Assembly: GCF_001021045.1 (NCBI RefSeq)
Contig: NZ_CP011545.1
Span: 930,001 to 994,000, forward strand
DNA from: Corynebacterium testudinoris
GTDB lineage: Bacteria > Actinomycetota > Actinomycetes > Mycobacteriales > Mycobacteriaceae
Length of the DNA stretch: 64,000 nt
Reading direction: 5' to 3'
Each line of letters opens with the position of its first letter. The first letter of the stretch is position 1. The position numbers and the translations under genes were made by a program. This document shows positions 45,505-54,304 of this stretch, piece by piece. The notes below the pieces were generated by a model that was not told where the DNA came from, did not search any database, and saw only the letters and a list, made by a program, of their open reading frames with translations.

Positions 45505-46946
45505 GGACGAGACGATACCCGACGATGCCACCAATTCGTGATTGCGGAGAGGCCGACGAGCACTGCGACAACGATCACAACGGCGAAGACTTGGGAGCGA
45601 GCGTTGGCGTCAAACACCATGAGTGACACGAGGCCCAGGAGAGCAACCATCGTGGCCCACCCGAGCCACGGCCAACCCCACATGCGGACGGTGGAGATCT
45701 CCCCGTTGGCTTCGAGTTCCGGGTGCAACTTGAGATAGGAGGCGGTGATCATGATCCAAATGACAATGAGACAGCCGCCAACGGCATTGAGCAGGAAGGT
45801 GAGCAGACCTTCGGGGTTCCAGTACTGCAGGCCGACCGAGGCAAAGGCGAAGATCATGGACAACACGACGGCGTTGATCGGCACATTCTCGCGATTAGTG
45901 ACGGCAAAAACAGCAGGAGCATCCCCATCAACGGCCAGGTTGTGCACGAGGCGGGAGGTGCCGTAAATCTGCGCATTGAAGGCAGACAGGAGCGCGAGGA
46001 CAATGACGCCTTCCATGAAACCGACCACTCCGGGCAGATTCGCTAGGGACAGCACGGCGGTGAAGGGTGATTCGGCGGCCGTTTGGGCGCTGCCAAGCTG
46101 CTGGTAGGGCACGAGGAAGGTGATGACAAGCACGGCGCCCAGGTAGAAGACCGAGATACGCCAGATAACCGCCCGCACAGCGGTGGCGATGGAGGACTGT
46201 GGGTCCTCCGACTCCGCAGCGGCAATAGTCACTAGCTCGATGCCGCCAAAGGCGAACGCCACGGCGAGGAGGCCAGCGGCCATGCCGGACCAGCCGTTGG
46301 GCATGAAACCGTGATCGCCGATGAAGTTCGTCGTGCCCACGAAGGTCGTGCCCGGAAGCCAGCCGAAAATGAGGCCGACACCAATGATGAGGAAGCCGAT
46401 GATGACAGCGACCTTGATAAACGCGAACCAGAACTCGAATTCGCCGAAGCCGCGCACCCGCGCGAAGTTGACTACCGCGAAGAACACGACGGCAATGAGG
46501 GCCGGGATCCAGGGGTCGACTCCGAACCAGGCGCCGAGGATGGCGGCGGCGCCGGTCATTTCAGCGCCCATGACCATGATGAGCATGAACCAGTACAGCC
46601 AGCCGAGGGTGAATCCGGCCCAGTGCCCGAAGGCGTTTTTGCCGTATGTGGAGAAGGAGCCAGAGGAGGGGCGCGCCGCGGCCATCTCTCCGAGCATTTC
46701 CATCACTAGCACCACGATGGCGCCGGCGGCGATGTAGGCGAGGAGGATGGCCGGACCTGCCGCTTCAATTCCCACGCCGGTGCCGAGGAATAGGCCGGCG
46801 CCGATGGCGGAGCCGAGGCCCATCATGGTGAGGTGGCGGGTCTTGAGTCCGGTGCCTAGCCGGGTTCCTGGGCTTTTAGCGGACTGACCAGCCAAGGACT
46901 GGCTCGTGCCAGTGTCCGAAGCCGGACCGTTTTCCTGAGTCGTCAT
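45501..46946 (-). CDS. aroP: amino acid permease, AroP-like (APC/AAT family)
   Basis: A protein of 481 residues with twelve predicted helices. [20 protein letters not shown] (about residue 36) with GPAILLAY is the amino acid permease signature. The closest pattern I know is the corynebacterial AroP for aromatic amino acids, which is also next to dap genes; the substrate is inferred from that. An N-terminal tail of about 30 polar residues precedes the first helix. It lies between two dapD-like genes and overlaps dapD by 4 bp. Confidence 0.8.
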   Translation of the reverse strand: MTTQENGPASDTGTSQSLAGQSAKSPGTRLGTGLKTRHLTMMGLGSAIGAGLFLGTGVGIEAAGPAILLAYIAAGAIVVLVMEMLGEMAAARPSSGSFSTYGKNAFGHWAGFTLGWLYWFMLIMVMGAEMTGAAAILGAWFGVDPWIPALIAVVFFAVVNFARVRGFGEFEFWFAFIKVAVIIGFLIIGVGLIFGWLPGTTFVGTTNFIGDHGFMPNGWSGMAAGLLAVAFAFGGIELVTIAAAESEDPQSSIATAVRAVIWRISVFYLGAVLVITFLVPYQQLGSAQTAAESPFTAVLSLANLPGVVGFMEGVIVLALLSAFNAQIYGTSRLVHNLAVDGDAPAVFAVTNRENVPINAVVLSMIFAFASVGLQYWNPEGLLTFLLNAVGGCLIVIWIMITASYLKLHPELEANGEISTVRMWGWPWLGWATMVALLGLVSLMVFDANARSQVFAVVIVVAVLVGLSAITNWWHRRVSSRP

Positions 46947-46994
46947 AGTTACTGAGGCTAGTCCCCGCCCCAGCAAGCGGATTCAATCAGGCAC

Positions 46995-47921
46995 CTACCA
47001 CGTGCGTCGTAGGACGGGTTCTGCGTGGCCGAGCTCCATGCGGACGGTCCATCCGGAGCGGCCGTTGAGGGTGGAGGCGGGGATGTGGTGTCCGGCGTCG
47101 GCGTCGAAAATTTGGGTGTCCGGTTCGAGGACGATGTTGGAGCCGATCGTGCAGTTGTCGCCGAGGGTGAGTCCGACGACGCCGGAGGAGACGCCCAGTC
47201 GGCAGTTGGCGCCGAGGGTGATGGGGTCGCGGAGTCCGTCGGAGCGTCGCCGCGCGAGGATGGTGGCTGAGAGTCCGACGTCGGTGCCTTCGCCGATGAC
47301 GGTGGAGGAGGACATGCGGCCTTCGATGCGGGCTGCCCCGAGTGAGCCGGAGTTGAAGGAGACGTAGCCTTCGCGCAGCACGCGGGTGCCGGGGGCGAGG
47401 TAGGCGCCGAGGCGGACGCGTTCGGCTTCGGCGATGTTGACGCCCGTCGGCACGACGTAATCGACCATGCGGGGTAGTTTTTCAATGCCGTAGACGTGGA
47501 TGAGTCCGCGGCTGCGTAGGGCGGTGCGGACGAATTCGAAGTTGCCGGGGGTGCAGGGGCCTTTGTTGGTCCACACGACGGTGGATAGGCGCCGCAGTGA
47601 GCCGTCCATGTTGAGTTCGAGGGGGCGGACGAGCCGGTGGGAGAGGAGGTGGAGGCGGAGGTAGACGTCGTGGGCGTCGATAGGCGAGGCCTGGAGGTCG
47701 GCGATGGTGGTGCGCACGGCGACTTGTTCGACCATGCGGTCTTCGTCGAGGAGGACGAGCTTGAGCAGGCTGTCGGGGATGTCGCGTGCCCCGAGGCGTT
47801 CGGAGCCGGAGACGAGGCCGGTGCCGTCGACAAGTTCGGGCTCTGGGTACCACGTATCGAGGATGGTGCCGTCCATGGCTATGTTGGCAATACCAATCGC
47901 GGTGGCGCCCTGAGTCATCAT
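46995..47921 (-). CDS. DapD paralogue (succinyltransferase-like)
   Basis: A protein of 308 residues related along its length to the dapD product: [23 protein letters not shown] and VVWTNKGPC are shared, and the beta-helix repeats follow. It differs in the active-site side: the GGGKE loop of DapD is replaced by a RRRSDGLRDP stretch. It may be a second DapD or an acyltransferase with another substrate. It heads the operon DapD-like, permease, dapD. TAGAAT is 7 nt before the ATG, suggesting a leaderless mRNA. Confidence 0.82.
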   Translation of the reverse strand: MMTQGATAIGIANIAMDGTILDTWYPEPELVDGTGLVSGSERLGARDIPDSLLKLVLLDEDRMVEQVAVRTTIADLQASPIDAHDVYLRLHLLSHRLVRPLELNMDGSLRRLSTVVWTNKGPCTPGNFEFVRTALRSRGLIHVYGIEKLPRMVDYVVPTGVNIAEAERVRLGAYLAPGTRVLREGYVSFNSGSLGAARIEGRMSSSTVIGEGTDVGLSATILARRRSDGLRDPITLGANCRLGVSSGVVGLTLGDNCTIGSNIVLEPDTQIFDADAGHHIPASTLNGRSGWTVRMELGHAEPVLRRTW

Positions 47922-47928
47922 GCTGCTA

Positions 47929-47934
47929 ATTCTA
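47929..47934 (-). promoter_or_regulatory. -10 box of the DapD paralogue operon
   Basis: TAGAAT on the minus strand, 7 nt before the ATG at 47921. Confidence 0.55.
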
Positions 47935-47973
47935 AGTCGCGCACTCCCTCAGGACACCTTCAGTGTGGGCCGG

Positions 47974-47979
47974 TACGCT
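47974..47979 (+). promoter_or_regulatory. -10 box of dapE
   Basis: TACGCT, 7 nt before the GTG at 47987; together with the opposite -10 box it makes a 65-bp divergent control region for the two dap transcription units. Confidence 0.5.
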
Positions 47980-47986
47980 AGATCGG

Positions 47987-49078
47987 GTGCACCGACTCGA
48001 TCTTTCTGCTGACCCCGTTGCCCTGACCGCTGCGCTGGTCGATATACCGAGCCCTTCTCATCATGAGGAGGAGATCGCGGATGCGGTGGAGGTTGCGCTC
48101 CGTGAGCTTGTGGACGAGCTTGTCGACGTCGAGGTCATCCGCCGCGGCAATACCGTCGCCGCCCGCACGAATCGCGGTCTCCGCTCCCGCGTCGTCCTCG
48201 CCGGTCATGTGGACACCGTCCCCCTGGCTGATAACGTGCCCCACCGCATGGAGGGGGACACGATGTTTGGGTGTGGGACCGTCGATATGAAGTCGGGTTT
48301 GGCGGTCTACCTGCATTGTTTTGCCACGTTGTTCAACAGCAGTGCCCATGATCTCACCCTTATTGCTTATGAATGCGAAGAGGTGGAGGGGCGTTTCAAT
48401 GGGCTGGCGCACTTGGCCCAGTCCGATCCCGAGTGGCTTGAGGGGGACTTGGCGTTGTTGGGTGAGCCTTCGGGGGCGATCATTGAGGCTGGTTGTCAGG
48501 GTTCCCTCCGGGTGAAGGTCACGGCCCATGGGGTGCGTGCTCATTCCGCCCGTGGTTGGCTGGGGGACAACGCCGCCCATCGCCTCGGGGAGGTTATTGG
48601 CCGCATCGCGGAGTATGAGCCCCGCATCGTTGATATCGATGGATGCGTCTATCGGGAGGGTATCAATGTGGTGAAGGTGGAGTCGTTCGTCGCCACGAAC
48701 ACCATCCCGGATCAGGCGGAGATGTTGGTCAATTTCCGTTTCGCTCCCGATCGCGATGGTCAGCAGGCGCAGGATCATCTGGCTAAGGTGCTGCAGCTGG
48801 ATGAGCACTTCACCCTCGAGGTCGATGATCTCGCCCTGGGCGCTCTCCCGGGTCTGCATCACCCGGCGGCGGCCGCCCTCATTGAGGCGGTCGGGGGTAC
48901 CGTCACGGCGAAGTATGGCTGGACCGATGTGGCGCGCTTTGCTGAGCTGGGGATTCCTGCCGTCAATTTTGGCCCGGGGGATCCAAGTTTTGCCCACAAG
49001 ATTGATGAGCAGCTGCCGGTCGCCCAGGTGACTGAGGTAGCTGATCAGCTGGAACGATTCCTGCGCACTCACCCTTAA
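47987..49078 (+). CDS. dapE: succinyl-diaminopimelate desuccinylase
   Basis: A metallopeptidase-fold enzyme of 363 residues. [13 protein letters not shown] (about residue 67) and [14 protein letters not shown] (about residue 93) hold the His/Asp zinc ligands; [16 protein letters not shown] (about residue 127) has the catalytic Glu. It releases succinate from N-succinyl-LL-DAP. I chose the GTG at 47987 since the sequence [13 protein letters not shown] fits DapE and the -10 box precedes it; the frame could extend 24 bp further. A LOG gene follows in the same direction. Confidence 0.93.
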   Translation: MHRLDLSADPVALTAALVDIPSPSHHEEEIADAVEVALRELVDELVDVEVIRRGNTVAARTNRGLRSRVVLAGHVDTVPLADNVPHRMEGDTMFGCGTVDMKSGLAVYLHCFATLFNSSAHDLTLIAYECEEVEGRFNGLAHLAQSDPEWLEGDLALLGEPSGAIIEAGCQGSLRVKVTAHGVRAHSARGWLGDNAAHRLGEVIGRIAEYEPRIVDIDGCVYREGINVVKVESFVATNTIPDQAEMLVNFRFAPDRDGQQAQDHLAKVLQLDEHFTLEVDDLALGALPGLHHPAAAALIEAVGGTVTAKYGWTDVARFAELGIPAVNFGPGDPSFAHKIDEQLPVAQVTEVADQLERFLRTHP

Positions 49079-49096
49079 CAGATAGGTTGTTCTCTC

Positions 49097-49900
49097 ATGG
49101 CCCCGAATATCACCCCGGATTCTCAAAAGGCGCGTTTGCTGCGCGGTCCTATGCTCTTGCGTCCGGACAGCGCCGACACCCCTGATGGCGCCAAGTCCTC
49201 TACCTACGATCAGCGCCTCCTGGAGCTCGGTGCCGACCACGATTGGCAGCACGCCGACCCGTGGCGCATCCTGCGCATTCAGGGGGAGTTTGTCACCGGG
49301 TTTGATGCGCTGGCCAATTTGCCCAGAGCCGTGACTGTCTTTGGTTCTGCCCGCATCCCCGAGGGGCAGCCCTGGTATGAGAAGGGGGTTGAGCTGGGGG
49401 ACAAGCTCGTCGCCGCGGACTATGCCGTCATCACGGGTGGCGGCCCGGGCCTCATGGAGGCTGCGAACCGGGGTGCTAGCGAGTCCGGTGGGCTGTCCGT
49501 TGGTTTGGGCATTGAGCTCCCGCATGAGCAGCATCTCAATGACTGGGTCGATATTGGTCTGAACTTTCGGTACTTCTTCGTCCGCAAGACGATGTTTTTG
49601 AAGTACTCGCAGGCGTTCATTTGCTTGCCGGGTGGTTTCGGCACCCTCGACGAGCTCTTTGAGGTGCTGTGCATGGTGCAGACGGGCAAGGTGACTAACT
49701 TCCCGATCGTTCTGTTGGGCACGGAATTCTGGTCCGGTCTCGTGGAGTGGATCACTGGCCGCCTTCTCGCGGAGGGGCTCATCTCTGAGCATGATGTCGA
49801 TTTGTTCCTCGTCACCGATTCGGTGGATGAGGCCGTTGAGCATGTCGTCGAGGCCCACCGTGTCATGACCGACGGGCGCCTGCGAGACAACGAAGAGTGA
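49097..49900 (+). CDS. LOG-family (TIGR00730) Rossmann-fold protein
   Basis: A protein of 267 residues. VITGGGPGLMEAANRGA (about residue 113) and PGGFGTLDELFE (about residue 178) are the two signatures of the LOG family, nucleotide 5'-monophosphate phosphoribohydrolases (cytokinin-type in M. tuberculosis Rv1205). It probably splits a nucleotide monophosphate to base and ribose phosphate; the physiological substrate is unknown. The stop overlaps the folP2 GTG by 4 bp. Confidence 0.88.
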   Translation: MAPNITPDSQKARLLRGPMLLRPDSADTPDGAKSSTYDQRLLELGADHDWQHADPWRILRIQGEFVTGFDALANLPRAVTVFGSARIPEGQPWYEKGVELGDKLVAADYAVITGGGPGLMEAANRGASESGGLSVGLGIELPHEQHLNDWVDIGLNFRYFFVRKTMFLKYSQAFICLPGGFGTLDELFEVLCMVQTGKVTNFPIVLLGTEFWSGLVEWITGRLLAEGLISEHDVDLFLVTDSVDEAVEHVVEAHRVMTDGRLRDNEE

Positions 49901-50730
49901 ACCAGCTGCCCGCCATCATGGCGATTGTCAATCGCACCCCTGATTCTTTTTATGACCAGGGGGCGACCTTCGCTGACCAGGCGGCCCTGGATCGCTGCGC
50001 CCAGGTGATCGATGAAGGCGCCAGCATCGTTGACATCGGCGGGGTCAAGGCTGGGCCGGGGGCTGAGGTGAGTGCCAGCGAGGAGATGGACCGGATCGTG
50101 CCGACGATCGCGGCCGTCGCCAAGCAGCATCCTGACATCGTCATTTCGGTGGATACCTGGCGCGCTGAGGTGGCTGACGCTGCCATTAGGGCCGGTGCCA
50201 CCCTGGTCAATGACACGTGGGCGGGGCACGACCCGGAGCTCGTTGAGGTCGCCGGGCAGCATCGGGTGGGCTACGTCTGTTCGCACACCGGCGGCGTCGT
50301 TCCCCGCACCCGCCCCCACCGCGTCCACTTCGACGATGTAGTGGCCGACGTCATCGCCGAGACCACGCGCCTCGCCGAGAAGGCCGTGGCCTGCGGCGTC
50401 CCGGAGGACAAGATCTATCTCGACCCGACCCACGATTTTGGCAAGAACACCTTCCACGGGCTCGAGCTGCTGCGCCGCATCGATGAGTTGGTGGCCACGG
50501 GATGGCCCGTTCTCATGGCGCTGAGCAACAAGGACTTTGTCGGGGAGACCCTCGACCGTCCCGTGGGGGAGCGCGTGGCCGGGACCCTCGCGGCGACCGC
50601 CTGGGCCGCCGCCCGCGGGGTCGCCGCCTTCCGGGTCCACGAGGTCGCGGAGACGCTCGACGTGGTGCGCATGACCGCCGCCATCCAAGGCACTTTCCCG
50701 CCGATGAACACCGTCCGAGGCCTGGCATGA
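49897..50730 (+). CDS. folP2: dihydropteroate synthase homologue
   Basis: A protein of 277 residues with the DHPS TIM-barrel. MAIVNRTPDSFYDQGATF (about residue 8) is the N-terminal signature, DIGGVKAGPGAE (about residue 46) the second (usual DIGGESTRPGA), where KAGPG replaces the substrate-loop STRPG. ISVDTWRAEVADAA and LDPTHDFGKN follow. This altered loop matches the FolP2 class, which in mycobacteria lacks clear DHPS activity. It lies before gpgS, overlapping it by 4 bp, as in M. tuberculosis. Confidence 0.88.
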   Translation: MNQLPAIMAIVNRTPDSFYDQGATFADQAALDRCAQVIDEGASIVDIGGVKAGPGAEVSASEEMDRIVPTIAAVAKQHPDIVISVDTWRAEVADAAIRAGATLVNDTWAGHDPELVEVAGQHRVGYVCSHTGGVVPRTRPHRVHFDDVVADVIAETTRLAEKAVACGVPEDKIYLDPTHDFGKNTFHGLELLRRIDELVATGWPVLMALSNKDFVGETLDRPVGERVAGTLAATAWAAARGVAAFRVHEVAETLDVVRMTAAIQGTFPPMNTVRGLA

Positions 50731-51443
50731 GGGTCTCCGTGGTCATCCCGGCCCTCAATGAGGAGGCCACCATCGCGGAGGTCGTCGAGGCCGTCGCCGC
50801 AGATGGCCCCGATGAGATCCTCGTCATCGATGCTGATTCCACCGATGGCACGGCCCAACAGGCGCAGCGGGCGACGGTGATCAACTGGCGTGACATTCTG
50901 CCCGAGATCCCGCCGCGGCCCGGCAAGGGGGAGTCCCTCTGGCGCGGAGTTGCGGCCGCGACCGGAGACATCATCGTATTCATTGACGCCGACCTGCTCC
51001 ACCCGCGCCCCGGCATGGTCCGCGCCCTCACCGAACCCTTCCGCGATGAGCGCATCCACCTCGTCAAGGCTGATTATCAGCGCAGCATCGATGGCCAGCC
51101 CACCGGCGGCGGCCGCGTCACCGAACTCACGGCCCGGCCCCTGCTGCGCCTGCGCTACCCCGAGCTCGCCCACATCTGCCAGCCCCTCGCGGGGGAATAT
51201 GCCATTCGTGCGAGCACCGCCCGGGACCTCGAGTTCGTCGCCGGGTACGGCGTCGAGGCCGGTTTGCTTATCGACGTCGCCGCCGCTCACGGCGCCCACT
51301 CCATCACCCAGGTGGACCTGGGGGTGCGCTCCCACCGCAACCGACCGCTGGCGGAGCTGGCTCCGATGGCGGACGTGGTGGCGGCGACATTGTTGGACCG
51401 CGCGGGCGTCGATAAGCGTCCCGCCTTGTCGGGTATTCTCTAA
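50727..51443 (+). CDS. gpgS: glucosyl-3-phosphoglycerate synthase
   Basis: A GT-A-fold glycosyltransferase of 238 residues. It starts MRVSVVIPALNEEATIAEVV, has DADSTDGTA (about residue 35) and the metal site IVFIDADLLHPRPG (about residue 82), with the QPLAGEYAIR and GYGVEAGLLID region after. It makes glucosylphosphoglycerate, the first step to methylglucose lipopolysaccharide-type polymers. It is shorter than mycobacterial GpgS (about 324 residues). ATGA overlap with folP2 fixes the start. Confidence 0.88.
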   Translation: MRVSVVIPALNEEATIAEVVEAVAADGPDEILVIDADSTDGTAQQAQRATVINWRDILPEIPPRPGKGESLWRGVAAATGDIIVFIDADLLHPRPGMVRALTEPFRDERIHLVKADYQRSIDGQPTGGGRVTELTARPLLRLRYPELAHICQPLAGEYAIRASTARDLEFVAGYGVEAGLLIDVAAAHGAHSITQVDLGVRSHRNRPLAELAPMADVVAATLLDRAGVDKRPALSGIL

Positions 51444-51447
51444 CACC

Positions 51448-51729
51448 ATGCTGACCTGGATTCTGCTCATCCTCCTTCTGGCGGCCCTCGTCGTGCTGGG
51501 CACGTGGCTGTGGGGGCGGATTTTCGGGCGCGGCGAAATCCTGGAGCCAGTGGATAATCGCAACCAGATCGAGGCCAACCGCCTCGCCGTGGCGCGCGGG
51601 GCCATGCGCGACGTGCAGTTCGAGATCGTGCCGCGCGGCTACCGCCCCGAGCAGGTCGACGACGTCATCGCACACCTGGAATGGCAGCTTGCGCAGGAGC
51701 GATCCAACCGGGGAGCCGAAAAAGTCTAA
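51448..51729 (+). CDS. DivIVA-like small membrane-anchored protein
   Basis: A protein of 93 residues. An N-terminal helix (LTWILLILLLAALVVLGTWLW, residues 2-22, in parts) is followed by a soluble tail containing VPRGYRPEQVDDVIAHLEWQ (about residue 61), which resembles the short DivIVA/DUF domain found in growth-pole proteins. The order matches Rv1209. ATG lies 8 nt after TATTCT, so it may have its own leaderless promoter. The role in growth or division is inferred. Confidence 0.75.
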   Translation: MLTWILLILLLAALVVLGTWLWGRIFGRGEILEPVDNRNQIEANRLAVARGAMRDVQFEIVPRGYRPEQVDDVIAHLEWQLAQERSNRGAEKV

Positions 51730-51773
51730 GCTGGATGGGGATACTCAATTAGGACGAAGGAGCCCCACCCACC

Positions 51774-51941
51774 ATGGCAGCTATGAAGCCTCGCACCGGT
51801 AACGGACCGATGGAAGCGGTCGAGGAGAGCCGCAAGATCGTCATGCGCATCCCCTCCGACGGTGGCGGTCGCCTCGTCGTTGAATTGACCAAGGAAGAAG
51901 CCGCCGAGCTGGGGGCCTTGCTCATCGCCGCGGCTGAGTAA
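51774..51941 (+). CDS. DUF3117 small protein
   Basis: A protein of 55 residues, beginning MAAMKPRTGNGPMEAVEESR and continuing KIVMRIPSDGGGRLVVELT. It is a highly conserved actinobacterial family (DUF3117, Rv1211) without known function. GAAGGAG lies about 11 nt upstream of the ATG. It lies alone between the DivIVA-like gene and an RlmA-like gene. Confidence 0.92.
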   Translation: MAAMKPRTGNGPMEAVEESRKIVMRIPSDGGGRLVVELTKEEAAELGALLIAAAE

Positions 51942-51963
51942 AATCCCCTGCTACCCGGGCGGG

Positions 51964-51969
51964 TAGTCT
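51964..51969 (+). promoter_or_regulatory. -10 box of the RlmA-like gene
   Basis: TAGTCT is 7 nt before the ATG at 51977. It overlaps the hairpin CTACCC-GGGC-GGGTAG (51951-51966), which may be an operator. Confidence 0.45.
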
Positions 51970-51976
51970 GAGTTCT

Positions 51977-52870
51977 ATGCTTTCCGACATCATCGACGTC
52001 CTCGCCGATCCCGTCGACGGCTCCCCGCTGTCCGGTGCAGACGACTACACCCGCCTGGTCTCTGAGACCGGCCATTCCTATGACGTTGCCCGCCAGGGTT
52101 ATGTGACCTTGGCTGGCGGCAGCGGCCTGCGCCACAGCGGCGACAGCATGGACATGGTCCTCGCCCGCGAGACCTTCCTGTCGCACGGGCATTTCGCCCC
52201 CTTCGTCGAGGCGGTCACCGCCGGTGTGCACGACGCCCTCGATGACAACGAGGTGCCCCTCGACGCGCGCCCCGTCATCGCTGAAGTCGGCGCAGGTACG
52301 GGCTATTACTTGTCACACACGCTTGACGACGTCGAGTCTTCCCGCGGCGTCGGCATCGACGTCTCGTCGCATGCCGTCAAGCATCTGGCCCGCAGTCACC
52401 AGCGCGTCGGGTCCATTGCGGCCGACGTGTGGGAGCGCCTCCCGCTGCGCGATAACTCGATCGACGTCATTACCGTCGTGTTCGCTCCCCGCAATGCGGC
52501 TGAGTTCGCCCGCGTCCTCGTGCCCGGCGGCCAGGCCGTCATCCTCACCGCTGATCGGGGGCATCTATCCGAGCTGCGCGACCCCCTCGGCATCATCGAG
52601 GTGGAGGAGGGCAAGGTCGAACGCCTCCTCGAGCAGTTCGCCGGCCATCTTGAGCTGGTGGGGGAGCCCGAGCTCATCGAGTTCCCCATGACCTTGGACA
52701 AGGAATCCATCGCGGCCCAGATCAAAATGAGCCCCTCCGCCCGTCACATCGGGCCGGAGGAGCTCAACTCCCGGGTGGCGGCGCTGCCGGAGACGATGAC
52801 CATCACGGCGCGCGCCCGCCTCACTCGTCTGGCGAAGGCTCCCCGTAGTCAGGAAGCTGACGAGAGTTAA
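51977..52870 (+). CDS. RlmA-like rRNA guanine-N1 methyltransferase without Zn cysteines
   Basis: A protein of 297 residues. The N-terminal region reads LADPVDGSPL and, later, SETGHSYDVARQGYVTL; in RlmA/TlrB the first has C-P-x-C and the second C-P-x-x-H as zinc ligands, but here Asp and Ser replace the cysteines. The rest is conserved: DSMDMVLARETFLSHGHF, then the SAM motif VIAEVGAGTGYYL (about residue 98) and the catalytic region VFAPRNAAEFARVL. It should methylate G745/G748 of 23S rRNA or a similar RNA. The 3' end overlaps the convergent GH32-like gene by 50 bp. Confidence 0.82.
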   Translation: MLSDIIDVLADPVDGSPLSGADDYTRLVSETGHSYDVARQGYVTLAGGSGLRHSGDSMDMVLARETFLSHGHFAPFVEAVTAGVHDALDDNEVPLDARPVIAEVGAGTGYYLSHTLDDVESSRGVGIDVSSHAVKHLARSHQRVGSIAADVWERLPLRDNSIDVITVVFAPRNAAEFARVLVPGGQAVILTADRGHLSELRDPLGIIEVEEGKVERLLEQFAGHLELVGEPELIEFPMTLDKESIAAQIKMSPSARHIGPEELNSRVAALPETMTITARARLTRLAKAPRSQEADES

Positions 52871-54290
52871 CCGGCTCCCGGTGCCAGCCGCGGATAACTT
52901 CCGCGGCGCCGGAGGTGCTCACTCGGATGTCGGAGCAGCCACCGTCGATGTAGACGCGGCTGGACATCGCGATCGCGCCACCGTCGGCGAAGACTTCCAC
53001 GCAGGAACCGTCGACGAAGATGGAGAGGGAATCGCTGTCGCCCTCGGCGAGCTCCGCCCGGGCAGGGGCATCGCCGCGGTGATGCGGATTCATGGAACGG
53101 TCGAGGATGAGTTCGTTGCCGGTGTGCGAGACGATGGCGGCGGTGTGGCCGGCGGCGTCGATAAGCTCGGCCGACAGGCTTGCTCCCTCAGGAACCTCGC
53201 ACAGGCCGGTCCAGGAACGCGCATGATGAGTCCGGGCGATAGCGTCCGGCAGGCCGGGCGGCGGAGTCTGGAAGAGGACCCCGCCCTGGAGCGTGATCAC
53301 GCGTGGCAGGGAGATGACATTCGCCCACCCTTCCTCGGCCATGGAGGCATGGTTGAGCGGCTCGTCGCCACGCCCGACCCCGTTGAGCAGGCCAAACAGC
53401 ACCGACTGATCGTAGCGGTTTGCCGTGGGCACCGTCCCTGGCGTGACATTGGTATTGCGGGGGCGCGTGAAATCGTGCCCCCGATCAACGCGGGTGAACG
53501 GGGTTGTTACCGCGAAGCTCGCCCCGGTCAGCGTGCCCACGAGGTAGCCGGACACGTCTCGGCCGCTGGCTTCTAGGGTGACCAGGAGGATGTCGTAGAT
53601 CTCCCCGTCCACCTCGTCGCGCAGGCGCAGAATGCGGGGGCCGACCACGACCGCCGCTTCATCGAAGCCGGGGTCATTATCAAAGGTGAGCGGGCCCTGG
53701 AAGGACCACGCCTGCCCGTCATGGCTGGTGAGCACGACCGCGGAGGGGCGACCCTTGGGGCCGGTCACCGCGAGCATGAGCCAGCCCTCATGGCCGGCGT
53801 CTCTATCCTCGGCTGATTCCCAGTCCGGCACCACGCAGGGGGAGCGGAAACGAATGCGGTCATCGCGGTCAGAGACGACATCGCCCAGTCGGCGGACCCG
53901 CGGGTCGAGGGCCAGGGCATCATCGCTGATGGGACAGGTGTCACCGATATCGCTCAGCTGTGCCCGCTGGATCGAGGTGCCCGCCGCCGTGACGGAGGTG
54001 AAGTAGAGGTCAACGTCACCGGGGCGGGCGGCCGCCACCACCGAGCCCGCCCGCAGCTCCGTTTCGCCGCCGACGGGGACGAGGACGTCGTCGCAGACCT
54101 CCCAGTCGAAGGGACCGTCCTCGGAGACGACGTGGGCCCAACGCCCCGGGGCCTCCGGGGTGGGCCGGTATTGGTAGAACAGGTGCCAGGTGCCGTCCCG
54201 GGAGCCATCCAAGAGGACGCCCGCCGGGGCATCCAGAATGCCCTTTTCGGCGGTCACGTGCAGTTCAGGGCGGTAAGAGTGGGTACTCAC
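52821..54290 (-). CDS. GH32-like beta-fructosidase homologue, probably inactive
   Basis: A protein of 489 residues with the five-blade propeller plus C-terminal beta-sandwich layout of sucrose-6-phosphate hydrolases. The typical WxNDPNG motif with the nucleophile Asp is here ILDAPAG, so the Asp position is Ala. The RDP motif is RSP (in FRSPCVV). A Glu (in FDEAAVV) may match the EC acid/base. HLFYQYRP and the C-terminal FVDGSCVEVFADGG are conserved. I infer a binding or regulatory protein. GTG at 54290 is 14 bp after the glgA stop, so it is in the glgA operon. Confidence 0.8.
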   Translation of the reverse strand: MSTHSYRPELHVTAEKGILDAPAGVLLDGSRDGTWHLFYQYRPTPEAPGRWAHVVSEDGPFDWEVCDDVLVPVGGETELRAGSVVAAARPGDVDLYFTSVTAAGTSIQRAQLSDIGDTCPISDDALALDPRVRRLGDVVSDRDDRIRFRSPCVVPDWESAEDRDAGHEGWLMLAVTGPKGRPSAVVLTSHDGQAWSFQGPLTFDNDPGFDEAAVVVGPRILRLRDEVDGEIYDILLVTLEASGRDVSGYLVGTLTGASFAVTTPFTRVDRGHDFTRPRNTNVTPGTVPTANRYDQSVLFGLLNGVGRGDEPLNHASMAEEGWANVISLPRVITLQGGVLFQTPPPGLPDAIARTHHARSWTGLCEVPEGASLSAELIDAAGHTAAIVSHTGNELILDRSMNPHHRGDAPARAELAEGDSDSLSIFVDGSCVEVFADGGAIAMSSRVYIDGGCSDIRVSTSGAAEVIRGWHREPVNSRQLPDYGEPSPDE

Positions 54291-54304
54291 AGTCAGTAGT
54301 TCTC

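Noticed and set aside
47978..49858. 626-codon open frame opposite dapE and the LOG gene
   Set aside because: It spans two well-supported genes on the other strand and reads as low-information sequence.
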